Source: Candidatus Anammoxibacter sp. (GTDB taxonomy: Bacteria > Planctomycetota > Brocadiia > Brocadiales > Anammoxibacteraceae). Taken from it: 60,180 bases of DNA. The translations under genes were made by a program, and so were the position numbers. Positions 17,107-25,491 of the stretch are shown here, piece by piece. The DNA lies in assembly GCA_021777055.1 (NCBI GenBank), contig JAIQZO010000004.1:119594-179773 (forward strand). Direction: 5' to 3'. The notes beneath the pieces are model-generated. The model saw nothing but the letters and a program-made list of their open reading frames with translations, searched no databases and was not told where the DNA came from. Every line of letters starts with the position of its first letter. Position 1 is the first letter of the stretch.

Positions 17107-17376
17107 TTAAAATAATTTTAGAATTGTGACTGCGATGCCTACAGTACCAACAATAATACCAAATATTTTAACAAGCAGATCTTTTTGGGAAGCTGTAAGG
17201 CTAGTCTCTAATTTGCTTATTTGTTTATCTAGTTCATTGCGGATGAATTCTTTTAAGCCCTCCTGGCCTGAAACTTGCGCTTGTTCTATTATATCTGTTA
17301 AGGTTTCCGCTTGCGCGTGGCTGAACCCCACAGATTCTAATTTTTTAACATTTTTTAATTCTTCAGTTATTGGCAT
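17107..17376 (-). CDS. DUF1640-like coiled-coil membrane protein
   Basis: An 89-residue protein with the CCDC90/DUF1640 pattern: VKKLESVGFSHAQAETLTDII (about 10-30), a coiled-coil segment with LDKQISKLETSLTASQKDLLVK, and one C-terminal membrane helix (FGIIVGTVGIAVTILKLF). Such proteins are common in bacteria and are often found near toxin or mobile genes, but their function is unknown. It is on the strand opposite to its neighbours, 15 bases past the end of the Fe-S protein gene. The plus-strand frame over the same bases is a shadow. Confidence 0.75.
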   Translation of the reverse strand: MPITEELKNVKKLESVGFSHAQAETLTDIIEQAQVSGQEGLKEFIRNELDKQISKLETSLTASQKDLLVKIFGIIVGTVGIAVTILKLF

Positions 17377-17476
17377 AATAATTATTATACAAATTCTTTA
17401 TTTGAATACAAAGTGCTAATGATACATTTACCAAAATTATAATAATAAGGTACGCCGAAATAAATAAAAAAAAATC

Positions 17477-18727
17477 ATGAAAAATGTAAAAATGATTGTA
17501 GTTTATTTGCTTCTCTTTCTATCTTTTATTCCTTTTTTGTCAGCAAAAGAAAATGATTTCAATGCTATTCGTAAAAGAGCCTTAGAACCTTACAAAGGAT
17601 ATCGTATCTATCGTGGTGACTTACATGTTCACACCAATTTGTCCGCTGATGCGAGCCCTGAACAAACAATTGAATCGGTCATGAAATCAGCAAAAGAGAG
17701 TCTGGATTTTATTGCAATTACAGATCATGACGAACATCTTAATGATGTTTTGACAAAAAAAGAGTGGAACCAGATTGTCACTGTATGTGAAAAAGAGAAC
17801 CGTGACGGTAAATTTGCGGTTATACCAGGATATGAATGGACATACCCGGATCAGCATTTTGAGAAAACTGCAATTGATTATGAGCATAAGATCATATATT
17901 TTGCCAATCCACCAGAAGATATCTTTAGATTCAGAGAATATGATACATCGCAAAAACTTGCCGAGGCGGTTAAACATGCAGGCGGTATTGGACATACACC
18001 ACACCCAAGATCATTTACGGTTATCGATCTGAAAAACAGACAGATAGTGGTCTCGCAACATGAAAGAGACCACTGGAACTACGGTTCTGACTACAATATA
18101 ATATTTCCAAATGCAGAGATTTATCCCAATGGTCCCCTGTATAGTTACGATTTTGATAATAAAGCTAATGATGATATAAAAGACGAACAGGTTCAAATCT
18201 CATGGGAATTAGAGATACAGAAGGCCCTTTCCATGGGTTACAGGCTCGGCTTTATTGCAACTTCTGATACACATTGGCCTAGTATTAAACCGGGAAAAGA
18301 TAGACGAACTGTGGTCTTTGCAAAAGGGCTTACTAGGAAGAATATTTTAGACGCACTTAAAAAGAGACATAATTACGCGGAAGTATGTTTAGAGTCAGTC
18401 AATGTCTACTTTAGCATTAATGATCATATTGTTGGAGATGAATTTGGGACAGATAAAAAGCCTAAGTTATTATTAAACATTCAATCGGAAAGAGAAATTC
18501 TAGAGGTTTATATTTATAAAAATAACAACAAATGGATTACCATCAACAATGGAAATTCTTTGTCATTTAGCTCTGACCTAAAAGAAGTGAATCATATGAC
18601 AGAAGATGATAATTTCACGGAATCATCATTCTATGTCACTAAGATTAGATTAAAGGGATTTAATGAATATGGCACTCCTTATATAGTATGGACAAGTCCA
18701 ATTTGGGTAAATAATAGGACAAATTAA
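17477..18727 (+). CDS. Exported PHP-domain protein
   Basis: A 416-residue protein with a signal peptide (cleavage near SAKEND, about residue 25) and a PHP-type metal-dependent phosphoesterase domain. Visible metal motifs are GDLHVHTNLSADA (about 44-56), AITDHDEH (about 76-83), IPGYEWTYP, GHTPHPRSF (about 173-181) and a late ATSDTHWP (about 262-269). The C-terminal 100 residues look beta-rich. PHP domains hydrolyse phosphoesters; exported members of this type (DUF3604-like) are poorly characterised. It lies 93 bases upstream of the btuF gene and could share its transcript, though a link to corrinoids is not evident. Confidence 0.8.
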   Translation: MKNVKMIVVYLLLFLSFIPFLSAKENDFNAIRKRALEPYKGYRIYRGDLHVHTNLSADASPEQTIESVMKSAKESLDFIAITDHDEHLNDVLTKKEWNQIVTVCEKENRDGKFAVIPGYEWTYPDQHFEKTAIDYEHKIIYFANPPEDIFRFREYDTSQKLAEAVKHAGGIGHTPHPRSFTVIDLKNRQIVVSQHERDHWNYGSDYNIIFPNAEIYPNGPLYSYDFDNKANDDIKDEQVQISWELEIQKALSMGYRLGFIATSDTHWPSIKPGKDRRTVVFAKGLTRKNILDALKKRHNYAEVCLESVNVYFSINDHIVGDEFGTDKKPKLLLNIQSEREILEVYIYKNNNKWITINNGNSLSFSSDLKEVNHMTEDDNFTESSFYVTKIRLKGFNEYGTPYIVWTSPIWVNNRTN

Positions 18728-18820
18728 TAAAAAATATAGATGTGAATAAAGAAGATTAAAGTCACTTAACTTGAACTATATTATCATTAACAAGGTTTTA
18801 AATACATTTAATAAAAAATC

Positions 18821-19777
18821 ATGAATCAAAATTCTTTAAATAAGCTGTTTTTAATTTCTTGTTTTATCCTGACAGTATCCAGTCAACCTTTGCTGGCAGA
18901 TTCTGGCAATTTAAAAGAGACAAAAACTTTTATTGACGACACATACTTTTCATTAGATTTTGAAAATCCACCTGAGCGAATTATTTCTGTCTCACCGAGC
19001 GCGACAGAAATATTAGGAGTTCTTGATGCTGATTCTATGCTGGTGGGAGTTTCATTATACTCATATTATCCCACTTCCGTTAAAGGCCTTCCTAAAGTAG
19101 GTAGTTATGTTAAACCAAATATTGAGCAAATAGTCTCTTTAAAACCTGACCTGATTCTGATGTCTTATAGTGGTGCACCGAGGAATGATGTAGATAAATT
19201 ACGAAAACTAAATCTAAATGTCGCGGTTCTGCGCAGTGAAAAATTTTCTGATATTATCAAAAATATTAAGTTGTTGGGCGAAATTTTAGAGCGTCAAGAA
19301 AAAGCAAAGGAAGTAGCTAGAAATTTAGAAAGCCGTTATGAACAGATTCGGTCCCTGGTTAAAGATATGCCAAAGCTGAGCGTTTTTTATTCTATCGCAT
19401 TAAACCCCATAATATCTGTTGGAACCAAAAGCTTCATCAACCAATTAATTCATGATGCAGGAGGAATTAACACTACCGGTGATATAGAGCAAGCCTATCC
19501 CAGGTTAACCATCGAAAGTGTTATTGCCAGGTCACCTGATGTTCTGATATTTTCTAGTGGTATGGGCAATGAGCTTGACATGAAAAATCAACTACCATTT
19601 TGGATGCGTTGGAAAAACCTTCCTGCCGTACGGAACCAAAGGTTTATTGAAATAAATCACGACATTATTAATCGCCCAGGGCCAAGAATTGTTCAGGCGC
19701 TTGCTTCCATAGCCCAACAATTTCATCCTGAAAAAGCCCGGTTGATTCAACGGATTATGAAAAATGAAAAACCGTAA
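18821..19777 (+). CDS. btuF: Periplasmic cobalamin-binding protein BtuF
   Basis: A 318-residue substrate-binding protein with a signal peptide (to about residue 26). The domain opens with PPERIISVSPSATEILGVL and MLVGVSLYSYYP, the classical BtuF pattern, continues with VKPNIEQIVSLKPDLILMS (about 92-110), and ends with INRPGPRIVQALASIAQQFHP. Its end overlaps the permease gene by 14 bases, and the permease, ATPase and CbiZ genes follow, so it delivers corrinoids to BtuCD. Iron-siderophore and haem transporters have the same architecture; the cbiZ gene in the same operon favours corrinoids. No riboswitch precedes this gene directly. Confidence 0.88.
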   Translation: MNQNSLNKLFLISCFILTVSSQPLLADSGNLKETKTFIDDTYFSLDFENPPERIISVSPSATEILGVLDADSMLVGVSLYSYYPTSVKGLPKVGSYVKPNIEQIVSLKPDLILMSYSGAPRNDVDKLRKLNLNVAVLRSEKFSDIIKNIKLLGEILERQEKAKEVARNLESRYEQIRSLVKDMPKLSVFYSIALNPIISVGTKSFINQLIHDAGGINTTGDIEQAYPRLTIESVIARSPDVLIFSSGMGNELDMKNQLPFWMRWKNLPAVRNQRFIEINHDIINRPGPRIVQALASIAQQFHPEKARLIQRIMKNEKP

Positions 19778-20771
19778 AATATTTTGGTTCATTCTCCTGT
19801 TTTGCTGGTTCGGCATTTTTTTTCTATGTTGGAAATCCGGTACTGTAATAATTACCTGGGAGCAACTGAAAAACATTATTTTCGGAGGCTCTGCTTCCAA
19901 CCAAACTAATGTTATATTATTACAGGTACGATTGCCCAGACTACTTCTGGCGGCACTTACCGGAGCGACACTTTCTTTGACCGGGGCCGTGTTTCAGGCA
20001 TTACTGCGCAACCCACTTGCGGACCCTTACATTCTTGGGGTTTCTGGTGGTTCGGCTCTAGGCGCAGTGATCGCTATTGGCTCTGGTATACATCTGATGT
20101 TTATTGGCTTTCAAATTATTCCGATTTCTGCTATATGCGGCGCGCTTTTTACCATACTATTTGTCTATAATTTTTCAAGAATCGGCAATTATTTGCCAAC
20201 ACAAACAATGTTGTTGGCCGGTATTTCATTACAGGCTATGCTGTCAGCCTTAATTTTGTTTCTACAAAGCCTTCTGGACCCTTTACAATTGATGCAAGTT
20301 TTTACTTGGCTAATGGGGAACATCCCAACTCCGGAATATAGAAATTTATTATGGATATTTTTATATGTTTTACTAGGAATGGCTGTAATTTTGCCACAGG
20401 CAAGGCATCTAAACGCACTTACACTAGGTGAGCTGGATGCTCAAATTGTTGGTGTTGATGTCGAAAGATTAAAAAAGATTCTTTTTTTTGCCTGCTCACT
20501 ATTAACTGGAAGTATAGTTGCGTTAACAGGTTTAATCGGTTTTGTGGGAATTATCATACCACATTTATTACGATTGTTAGTGGGGCCGGATCACAGGTGT
20601 TTATTACCTGCCTGTATTATTGTAGGCAGCATTTTTATGGTTGTGGCCGATACCCTAGCACGTGTCCTGCTTTCACCAACTGAAATTCCCGTGGGCGTTA
20701 TTACTGCTCTTATTGGAGGACCGTTTTTTCTGCTTTTACTTTGGAAAAACAAAAATAAGGGAAAACGATGA
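19764..20771 (+). CDS. btuC: Corrinoid ABC transporter permease BtuC (FecCD family)
   Basis: A 335-residue FecCD-family permease with about ten hydrophobic helices. Family signatures are clear: LPRLLLAALTGATLSLTGAV near 54-73, FQALLRNPLADPYILGVSGG near 74-93, GLIGFVGIIIPHLLRLLVGP near 255-275, and the C-terminal PTEIPVGVITALIGGPFFL near 305-323. It begins inside the end of btuF (14-base overlap) and overlaps the ATPase gene by four bases, indicating coupled translation of the whole transporter. The substrate is inferred from context (BtuF, CbiZ). Confidence 0.9.
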   Translation: MKNRKIFWFILLFCWFGIFFLCWKSGTVIITWEQLKNIIFGGSASNQTNVILLQVRLPRLLLAALTGATLSLTGAVFQALLRNPLADPYILGVSGGSALGAVIAIGSGIHLMFIGFQIIPISAICGALFTILFVYNFSRIGNYLPTQTMLLAGISLQAMLSALILFLQSLLDPLQLMQVFTWLMGNIPTPEYRNLLWIFLYVLLGMAVILPQARHLNALTLGELDAQIVGVDVERLKKILFFACSLLTGSIVALTGLIGFVGIIIPHLLRLLVGPDHRCLLPACIIVGSIFMVVADTLARVLLSPTEIPVGVITALIGGPFFLLLLWKNKNKGKR

Positions 20772-21553
20772 ACAAACAATATCAAAATGTAGCTGTTGAA
20801 CAACTCAATTTTTCGTATACCGAAACTCCATTCATAGAGGATTTGTCTTTTGGCTTTAAGGCGGGAGAATTCTTTAATGTTGTTGGCCCTAACGGAACTG
20901 GGAAAACCACTCTATTATATTTACTGGGAGGGATCATTAAACCGCGGTCCGGTCAGATCTTATTGGATGAGAAACCCTTATCTTCTTTTAGGCGTCAGGA
21001 CCTTGCCAAAATCATGACTATTATCCCTGCGGAATCAAATATTGCATTTGATTTCACGGTTTATGATATTGTGGCCATGGGACGTTATCCTTACCATAGT
21101 CCTCTTGAGTCTTTAACTAAAAACGACCGGGAAATTATAAGTGAAGTAATTGAACGAACCGGATTAATGAAATACGAGCGTAAGATTTTTAACCGGCTTT
21201 CCAGCGGAGAAAGACAACGGGTTTTGATCGCCAGGGCTTTAGCACAGAAAACATCTATTTTGTTGATGGATGAACCTACAATCCATCTTGACATACACTA
21301 TCAATTAGATATTTACCGGCTTGCCCAATCCTTGGCACATGATCAAAATCTATCAGTTTTCATGATTTCTCATGATTTAAATTATGCTGCGATGTATAGT
21401 GACCGTATTATGTTAATGCACGAAGGACGTATTGAGAAAATAGGCGCTCCAAATGAAATTTTCCAAGCGGAACTACTCAGTAAAATTTATGGCACAGCCT
21501 TGTCAGTTTATCCGCATCCTAAAACAGGACAACCAACTATCTGGCCGGAGTAA
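20768..21553 (+). CDS. btuD: Corrinoid ABC transporter ATPase BtuD
   Basis: A 261-residue ABC ATPase of the BtuD/FepC type. Motifs in order: Walker A GPNGTGKTT (about 38-46), Q-loop region with IIPAESNIAFDFTVYDIVAMGRYPYHSP (in part, about 84-110), signature LSSGERQRVLIARAL (about 139-153), Walker B ILLMDEPT (about 159-166) and switch histidine ISHDLNYA. The GRYPY element is typical of cobalamin and iron importers. It overlaps btuC by four bases and is followed after 42 bases by cbiZ. Confidence 0.92.
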   Translation: MNKQYQNVAVEQLNFSYTETPFIEDLSFGFKAGEFFNVVGPNGTGKTTLLYLLGGIIKPRSGQILLDEKPLSSFRRQDLAKIMTIIPAESNIAFDFTVYDIVAMGRYPYHSPLESLTKNDREIISEVIERTGLMKYERKIFNRLSSGERQRVLIARALAQKTSILLMDEPTIHLDIHYQLDIYRLAQSLAHDQNLSVFMISHDLNYAAMYSDRIMLMHEGRIEKIGAPNEIFQAELLSKIYGTALSVYPHPKTGQPTIWPE

Positions 21554-21595
21554 TTTAGCGTAGCTTCATCCTCCATAAAAAAAGGACGCACAGCA

Positions 21596-22738
21596 ATGTT
21601 AATAGAAAAATATGACGGTATTGAAATACACCGTAAAGAAAAGATTATATACGTTAACTTTCTTGTTCAACACAGAGTGATTTCTACATGTAACGTAAAC
21701 GGCGGGTTGCGAGACGACCTTGAGGGTATTATTAACCATCAGTCATGTGAGCCTTCAGGACACTATAGAAAGGAGCTTAAGTCAATAACTGAAAGTCCCT
21801 TTAATTATTTAAAACTGGTTTGCGAAAAACACGGACTTTCTCCTGATAAAAGAGCATCTCTGGGCACGGCTGCTAACATGAACTATGCTATTGTTGAATC
21901 GCAGAAATACCGTGACCTTGAGGTTATAGCGGTTAGTACTGGAGGTGTGGAAACAAACGCTGGAAGAGCCGGCGACCCTGCCACCCTTTACGAAAAGGAC
22001 GGTAAATTTATTAGTGCAAAAGGCGAGGTAGATGAGCCTCATGGCACTATAAACACAATAATTATTATAAATAAAGAACTCACACACGGAGCAATGGTCA
22101 GGGCACTTGTTACCGCTGTAGAGGCAAAAGCAGCAGTGCTCCAAGAGCTGGCAGTTAATTCCCGCTATTCATGCGGATTGGCTACCGGAACAGGAACGGA
22201 TCAGATCGGTATTGCGTCCAGGCTAACCAGAAAAATTCCTCTAACCAGCGCTGGCAAGCACGCTAAGTTAGGTGAACTCATAGGAGTGACTGTAAAGAAA
22301 TCAGTAAAAAAGACCTTAGAATTACAAAATTCTCTTACTCCTCAGAGTCAGCGTTCAGCCAAAATTCACTTAGAACGATTTGGAATTGATAAAGAATCAA
22401 TGAGGGAGAAAATTTGCAGTCTTCTAAATAAAGAAAAGTCTAAACTATTTGAGGAGAATTTTGAAAATATAAACAGTGATTCCATCACTGTTGCCGCAAC
22501 TTCTGCGCTTGTTCACTTGCACGATAAAATTGTCTGGGGAATCTTACCGGAAAACTGTTTACCTGAGATATTCTCATCCTATGGTGCACAGCTTAGCGCA
22601 TCTGTTTCAGGGAAGTTTGAGAGGATGGGCTATTATCGGGAATCTCTTTCACTGGAACAGATGGGTATATGCAATCATACATTTATAAATTTTATTTGTA
22701 AATCATTTGCTTTGGGGTTTAATGAGAAATGGGAATAA
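21596..22738 (+). CDS. cbiZ: Adenosylcobinamide amidohydrolase CbiZ with C-terminal extension
   Basis: CbiZ cleaves the aminopropanol side chain of adenosylcobinamide to give adenosylcobyric acid, letting the cell remodel imported corrinoids. The conserved core is clear in this 380-residue protein: STGGVETNAGRAGDP (about 119-133), GTINTIIIINKELTHGAMVRAL (in part, about 150-171), VEAKAAVLQEL and SRYSCGLATGTGTDQIGIAS (about 193-212). The C-terminal 150 residues (from about 230) are additional to this core, helical, and not recognised by me. AAAGGA lies upstream of the ATG. As last gene of btuFCD-cbiZ it shows that this operon handles corrinoids rather than iron. Confidence 0.9.
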   Translation: MLIEKYDGIEIHRKEKIIYVNFLVQHRVISTCNVNGGLRDDLEGIINHQSCEPSGHYRKELKSITESPFNYLKLVCEKHGLSPDKRASLGTAANMNYAIVESQKYRDLEVIAVSTGGVETNAGRAGDPATLYEKDGKFISAKGEVDEPHGTINTIIIINKELTHGAMVRALVTAVEAKAAVLQELAVNSRYSCGLATGTGTDQIGIASRLTRKIPLTSAGKHAKLGELIGVTVKKSVKKTLELQNSLTPQSQRSAKIHLERFGIDKESMREKICSLLNKEKSKLFEENFENINSDSITVAATSALVHLHDKIVWGILPENCLPEIFSSYGAQLSASVSGKFERMGYYRESLSLEQMGICNHTFINFICKSFALGFNEKWE

Positions 22739-23063
22739 GCCCCTGCGATAACAAAAAAATCATAATATACTCAAAGTGATTAGGAATTCAACGAAGCAGA
22801 AATTGACAATTCAATGATCAAAAAAGCATACATTCCTTTTTCTAGATATAAGAATGCTTTGGGGTAATGGCATAGAAACTTTGCTTAGATTGCATGAAAT
22901 CAGCATTTAAGTTTTTTTTATTTATGTTCCTTAACCGTTTACTTATGTAGATGTTAAAACACATAAATAAAAAAACTTAAAAAAACATATTGACATTTGG
23001 TAGCTCTTGATGATAAGGTTATACCGATAACTTAAGAAGTATTTCGTTCTTTTATAATTACAA
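22739..23063. other. Intergenic leader upstream of tandem riboswitches
   Basis: About 325 AT-rich bases after cbiZ. No coding frame is supported. Its last part contains the candidate promoter of the riboswitch-controlled pilus operon. No clear terminator for the btuFCD-cbiZ transcript is visible, so some read-through into the riboswitch region is possible. Confidence 0.4.
22990..23058 (+). promoter_or_regulatory. Candidate promoter(s) for tandem-riboswitch transcript
   Basis: Two weakly supported options. A perfect TTGACA at 22990-22995 has GATAAG 16 bases downstream (23012-23017). A perfect TATAAT at 23053-23058, without a good -35 box, would start transcription near 23065, just where the duplicated element begins. 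Neither was tested. Confidence 0.35.
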
Positions 23064-23083
23064 AATAAAACAAAATTTAGCCG

Positions 23084-23171
23084 TATAAAAAGGGAAGTTC
23101 CGTGAGATTCGGAGACTGTCCGGCAACGGTAATGTTAATTAATAGATTAACTAGTCCGATCACTTTTTATA
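23084..23171 (+). promoter_or_regulatory. Compact cobalamin riboswitch, copy 1
   Basis: A 9-bp closing helix (TATAAAAAG at 23084-23092 with CTTTTTATA at 23163-23171) encloses the cobalamin core: AAGGGAAGTTCCGTGAG, then ATTCGGAGACTGTCC, GGCAACGGTAA (23121-23131), a small hairpin GTTAAT/ATTAAC, and a B12-box-like AGTCCGATCAC (23153-23163). The large peripheral arms of long cobalamin riboswitches are missing. Downstream, CTGTGGAAAGG (23186-23196) can pair with CCTTACCACAG (23230-23240), one A-A mismatch, disrupting the terminator. Confidence 0.75.
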
Positions 23172-23222
23172 TTGGAAAGTACCTTCTGTGGAAAGGGAAG
23201 TTAGTGGCAATTATTGAATACC

Positions 23223-23253
23223 AAGCCAACCTTACCACAGGTTGGCTTTTTTT
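23223..23253 (+). terminator. Riboswitch terminator, copy 1
   Basis: A 10-bp perfect stem AAGCCAACCT/AGGTTGGCTT with loop TACCAC and seven T. Its left arm and loop overlap the antiterminator partner at 23230-23240, so the two structures exclude each other. Confidence 0.93.
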
Positions 23254-23287
23254 ATGGGCTATAGCAGAATAAAACAAAATTTAGCCG

Positions 23288-23375
23288 TATAAAAAGGGAA
23301 GTTTCGTGAGATTCGGAGGCTGTCCGGCAACGGTAATGTTAATTAATAGATTAACTAGTCCGATCACTTTTTATA
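23288..23375 (+). promoter_or_regulatory. Compact cobalamin riboswitch, copy 2
   Basis: Same structure as copy 1, shifted by 204 bases; the closing helix (23288-23296 with 23367-23375) is unchanged. Two core substitutions occur: C to T at 23304 and A to G at 23319, next to the first conserved stem. The antiterminator arm (23390-23400) and its partner (23434-23444) are intact, so both copies look functional. Confidence 0.75.
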
Positions 23376-23426
23376 TTGGAAAGTACCTTCTGTGGAAAGG
23401 GAAGTTAGGAGTAATTATTGAATACC

Positions 23427-23457
23427 AAGCCAACCTTACCACAGGTTGGCTTTTTTT
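23427..23457 (+). terminator. Riboswitch terminator, copy 2
   Basis: Identical in sequence to the terminator of copy 1, with 10-bp stem, loop TACCAC and seven T. The first pseudopilin gene starts about 200 bases downstream, so RNA polymerase must pass both terminators to enter the pilus operon. Confidence 0.93.
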
Positions 23458-23658
23458 ATGGGCCTAGATAGAAAAAGTGTTAGATACGAATAGAACAGAT
23501 TAAAGATTTCTTTACTAATTTGTTAAGAGAGGTGGTGATGCGAAAAAAAAGATTAGTATTGTTGAAAGTTAATACCAGACGCCAGTTTAATAATTGCATA
23601 TTCGAGTCGTTGATTTTACAGTTAAATGACATTAAATGAACACGAAGGAGATTCTTAC

Positions 23659-24573
23659 ATGGACAGAACAAAAAAGAACATGGGGGGATTTACCCTCATA
23701 GAGATGTTACTTGTGGTTGCCGTATTGGCAATAGTGGGAGGGATGATCGTTACGCAATTCGGAGATACGGAAGAAAATGCCAAGGCTGTTGCCGCCGTTC
23801 ACAACCCTGATACCCTTGAGCAAACAATAAATGATTTTGATAGTTTGTACGGTACTTGGCCAATAAAGTGGCACACCGGGCTCAGCAGTAGTACATCTGT
23901 TGAAGGCCTAGGGTTGCAGGTTGCACTTAATATGGCCGCTGATGACTCTGGTGACGTTGCGGATGACAGCATCGCCAACAATTTTAGTCGCGGTTACCAA
24001 GTTCTTACTCTCGGTGATAACGTGAATGCCTTGACTACAGAGCAGATTCGTGCGCTTCGCGACCACGGCGTTCATTCGTTGACAAACGATGGTTACACAC
24101 CTGTCAGTAATCCGGATTCTGTACCGACCACTAGAAACGTTGATTCCGATCTCGTTGCTTGGGTACTCACCGGTGGCAAGGATTTGTTTCGTAGAGGTAC
24201 GGCTACTTTGGATGAGGATTTTAACACCATCTATACGCTGGGTACTGAAGTCGTTACAATTGATGGTCGAACTCTAGCTTCTTGGAATGGATTTGGTTCA
24301 GAAGCGGTTGTATTAGTCGCATGTACAAGGGATGTAAATTGGAAATCTATTCTTAAAGGTGATCCTGATGAGACGTCGAGTTTTGGTTCTTTTATAGGAA
24401 ATTCTCAGATCGAATTAGTTGAACCACCAATTGATCCTGAAGCCCAAAAGGAGAGCCAGTTTCCTTATTACTGGGCAGCTTTCTATCTATCTCCGGATAA
24501 TATTGGCGGACCTGGTTTTTCTGGTGACCTGTTAGGCATTCTAGACTCAGAGTTACAACCTGTTCGAAGTTAG
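23659..24573 (+). CDS. Pseudopilin/type IV pilin-like protein 1
   Basis: A 304-residue protein with a type III signal (prepilin) sequence: MDRTKKNMGG then FTLIEMLLVVAVLAIVGG, with cleavage expected after the glycine. The following GMIVTQFGDTEENAKA continues the GspG-like helix. The globular part is long for a pseudopilin (GspG about 140 residues) and acidic, and I recognise no further domain. I chose the ATG at 23659, which has AAGGAG upstream; the frame is open to an ATG at 23626. It is the first gene behind the tandem riboswitch and may be the major subunit. A processing prepilin peptidase is not in the window. Confidence 0.85.
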   Translation: MDRTKKNMGGFTLIEMLLVVAVLAIVGGMIVTQFGDTEENAKAVAAVHNPDTLEQTINDFDSLYGTWPIKWHTGLSSSTSVEGLGLQVALNMAADDSGDVADDSIANNFSRGYQVLTLGDNVNALTTEQIRALRDHGVHSLTNDGYTPVSNPDSVPTTRNVDSDLVAWVLTGGKDLFRRGTATLDEDFNTIYTLGTEVVTIDGRTLASWNGFGSEAVVLVACTRDVNWKSILKGDPDETSSFGSFIGNSQIELVEPPIDPEAQKESQFPYYWAAFYLSPDNIGGPGFSGDLLGILDSELQPVRS

Positions 24574-24632
24574 TCAATAGAGTACATTATGATAGTTGTA
24601 AAGGTTATACATGTACATTGTAAGATGGTATG

Positions 24633-24668
24633 TGTAGTAGGTGTGCATGTTTGGGTACACCTACTACA
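24633..24668 (+). promoter_or_regulatory. Intercistronic hairpin after first pilin gene
   Basis: A 12-bp perfect stem (arms TGTAGTAGGTGT-type at 24633-24644 and 24657-24668) with a 12-base loop and no T-run. It lies in the 138-base gap between pilins 1 and 2. Such hairpins can stabilise the upstream mRNA and raise expression of the first cistron. Confidence 0.6.
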
Positions 24669-24711
24669 AGACAGATCTACAACTATATGAAAATCTTAAT
24701 TAATATAAACG

Positions 24712-25491
24712 ATGCCTGGTATTTTTATGAGATTTAATTTCTTACTAAACAGAGAAACCTCTGTATGGAACCGTGGGTTTACTTTAATGGAGCTTCTGCT
24801 CGTAGTGGCTATTATTGGCATTGTTGGCGGGCTGGCTATTGTTTCTTTGGGTGGGATCAGACGGAATGCGGAAGAGACATTGATTCGATCGGAACTTACA
24901 GTTATAAGAGATGCTGCATTGCTTTTTAAGCAGGATATGGGACAACATCCACAGTTTATCGCAGAGCTATTTCAGTCGCCTGATCCTGACGATTTAATGG
25001 GTGGATGGTGGTGGCGGGATGGAGGTAATTATCCTTTACTTGATTCGGATCTAACTCCGCTACTGCCTTCGCTTCCTGATGTTTCGTTATATTCGTACGA
25101 CCCTGTCACCCGTCGTGGTTGGAATGGGCCGTACATACAAAGAGAACTTTTGAGTGGTTCAAATAATGAGCTCAGGGAGACAAGGGTTAACCCTGATAGC
25201 GCACTAGAGAGCTTGGGAGCAATAGACTCTACTGTAGGATTTGAACCTCCGAAGAGTATCGCTATACTAAGATCTGATTATGGCAGCTTTTCTCAAGTAT
25301 CAAAGACTAATGAGGGCGGGACCATAACAAGGACTATAAGCCATTACCAATTGGTTTTTAATGATTCATCCGGTGAACTAGTCGTTCGGTTTGTGGATAA
25401 TCCGCACCTGGGCAAGTTTCTGAATGACTCGACGGAAACTGTTACAGAGCTAGATATAGTTGCTGAAATTCGTGTGGGAATCAAACTATGA
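24712..25491 (+). CDS. Pseudopilin/type IV pilin-like protein 2
   Basis: A 259-residue prepilin-like protein. The leader ends in VWNRG and is followed by FTLMELLLVVAIIGIVGG (about 23-40), a canonical cleavage site with Glu at +5. The next segment NAEETLIRSELTVIRDAALLFKQDMG is GspG-like, and WNGPYIQRELL near residue 138 resembles the GspG calcium-loop region (GWGGPY...). Another start, five codons in, is possible; neither has a good ribosome site. The end overlaps the third pilin gene by four bases. Confidence 0.83.
   Translation: MPGIFMRFNFLLNRETSVWNRGFTLMELLLVVAIIGIVGGLAIVSLGGIRRNAEETLIRSELTVIRDAALLFKQDMGQHPQFIAELFQSPDPDDLMGGWWWRDGGNYPLLDSDLTPLLPSLPDVSLYSYDPVTRRGWNGPYIQRELLSGSNNELRETRVNPDSALESLGAIDSTVGFEPPKSIAILRSDYGSFSQVSKTNEGGTITRTISHYQLVFNDSSGELVVRFVDNPHLGKFLNDSTETVTELDIVAEIRVGIKL

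Larger units (their letters stand above)
23064..23463 (+). repeat. Head-to-tail duplication of a 196-bp riboswitch-terminator element
   Basis: Two copies (23064-23259 and 23268-23463) are separated by 8 bases, with an exact offset of 204. I count five substitutions between them: positions 23100, 23115, 23205, 23206 and 23208 of copy 1. Each copy contains a compact cobalamin riboswitch core, an antiterminator arm and an intrinsic terminator. The duplicated unit stops before the first pilus gene. Confidence 0.95.

Noticed and set aside
23064..23463. Direct repeats considered as a CRISPR array or an insertion sequence
   Set aside because: There are only two long copies with an 8-base spacer. 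Each contains riboswitch and terminator features and no spacers, transposase or target duplication is visible.
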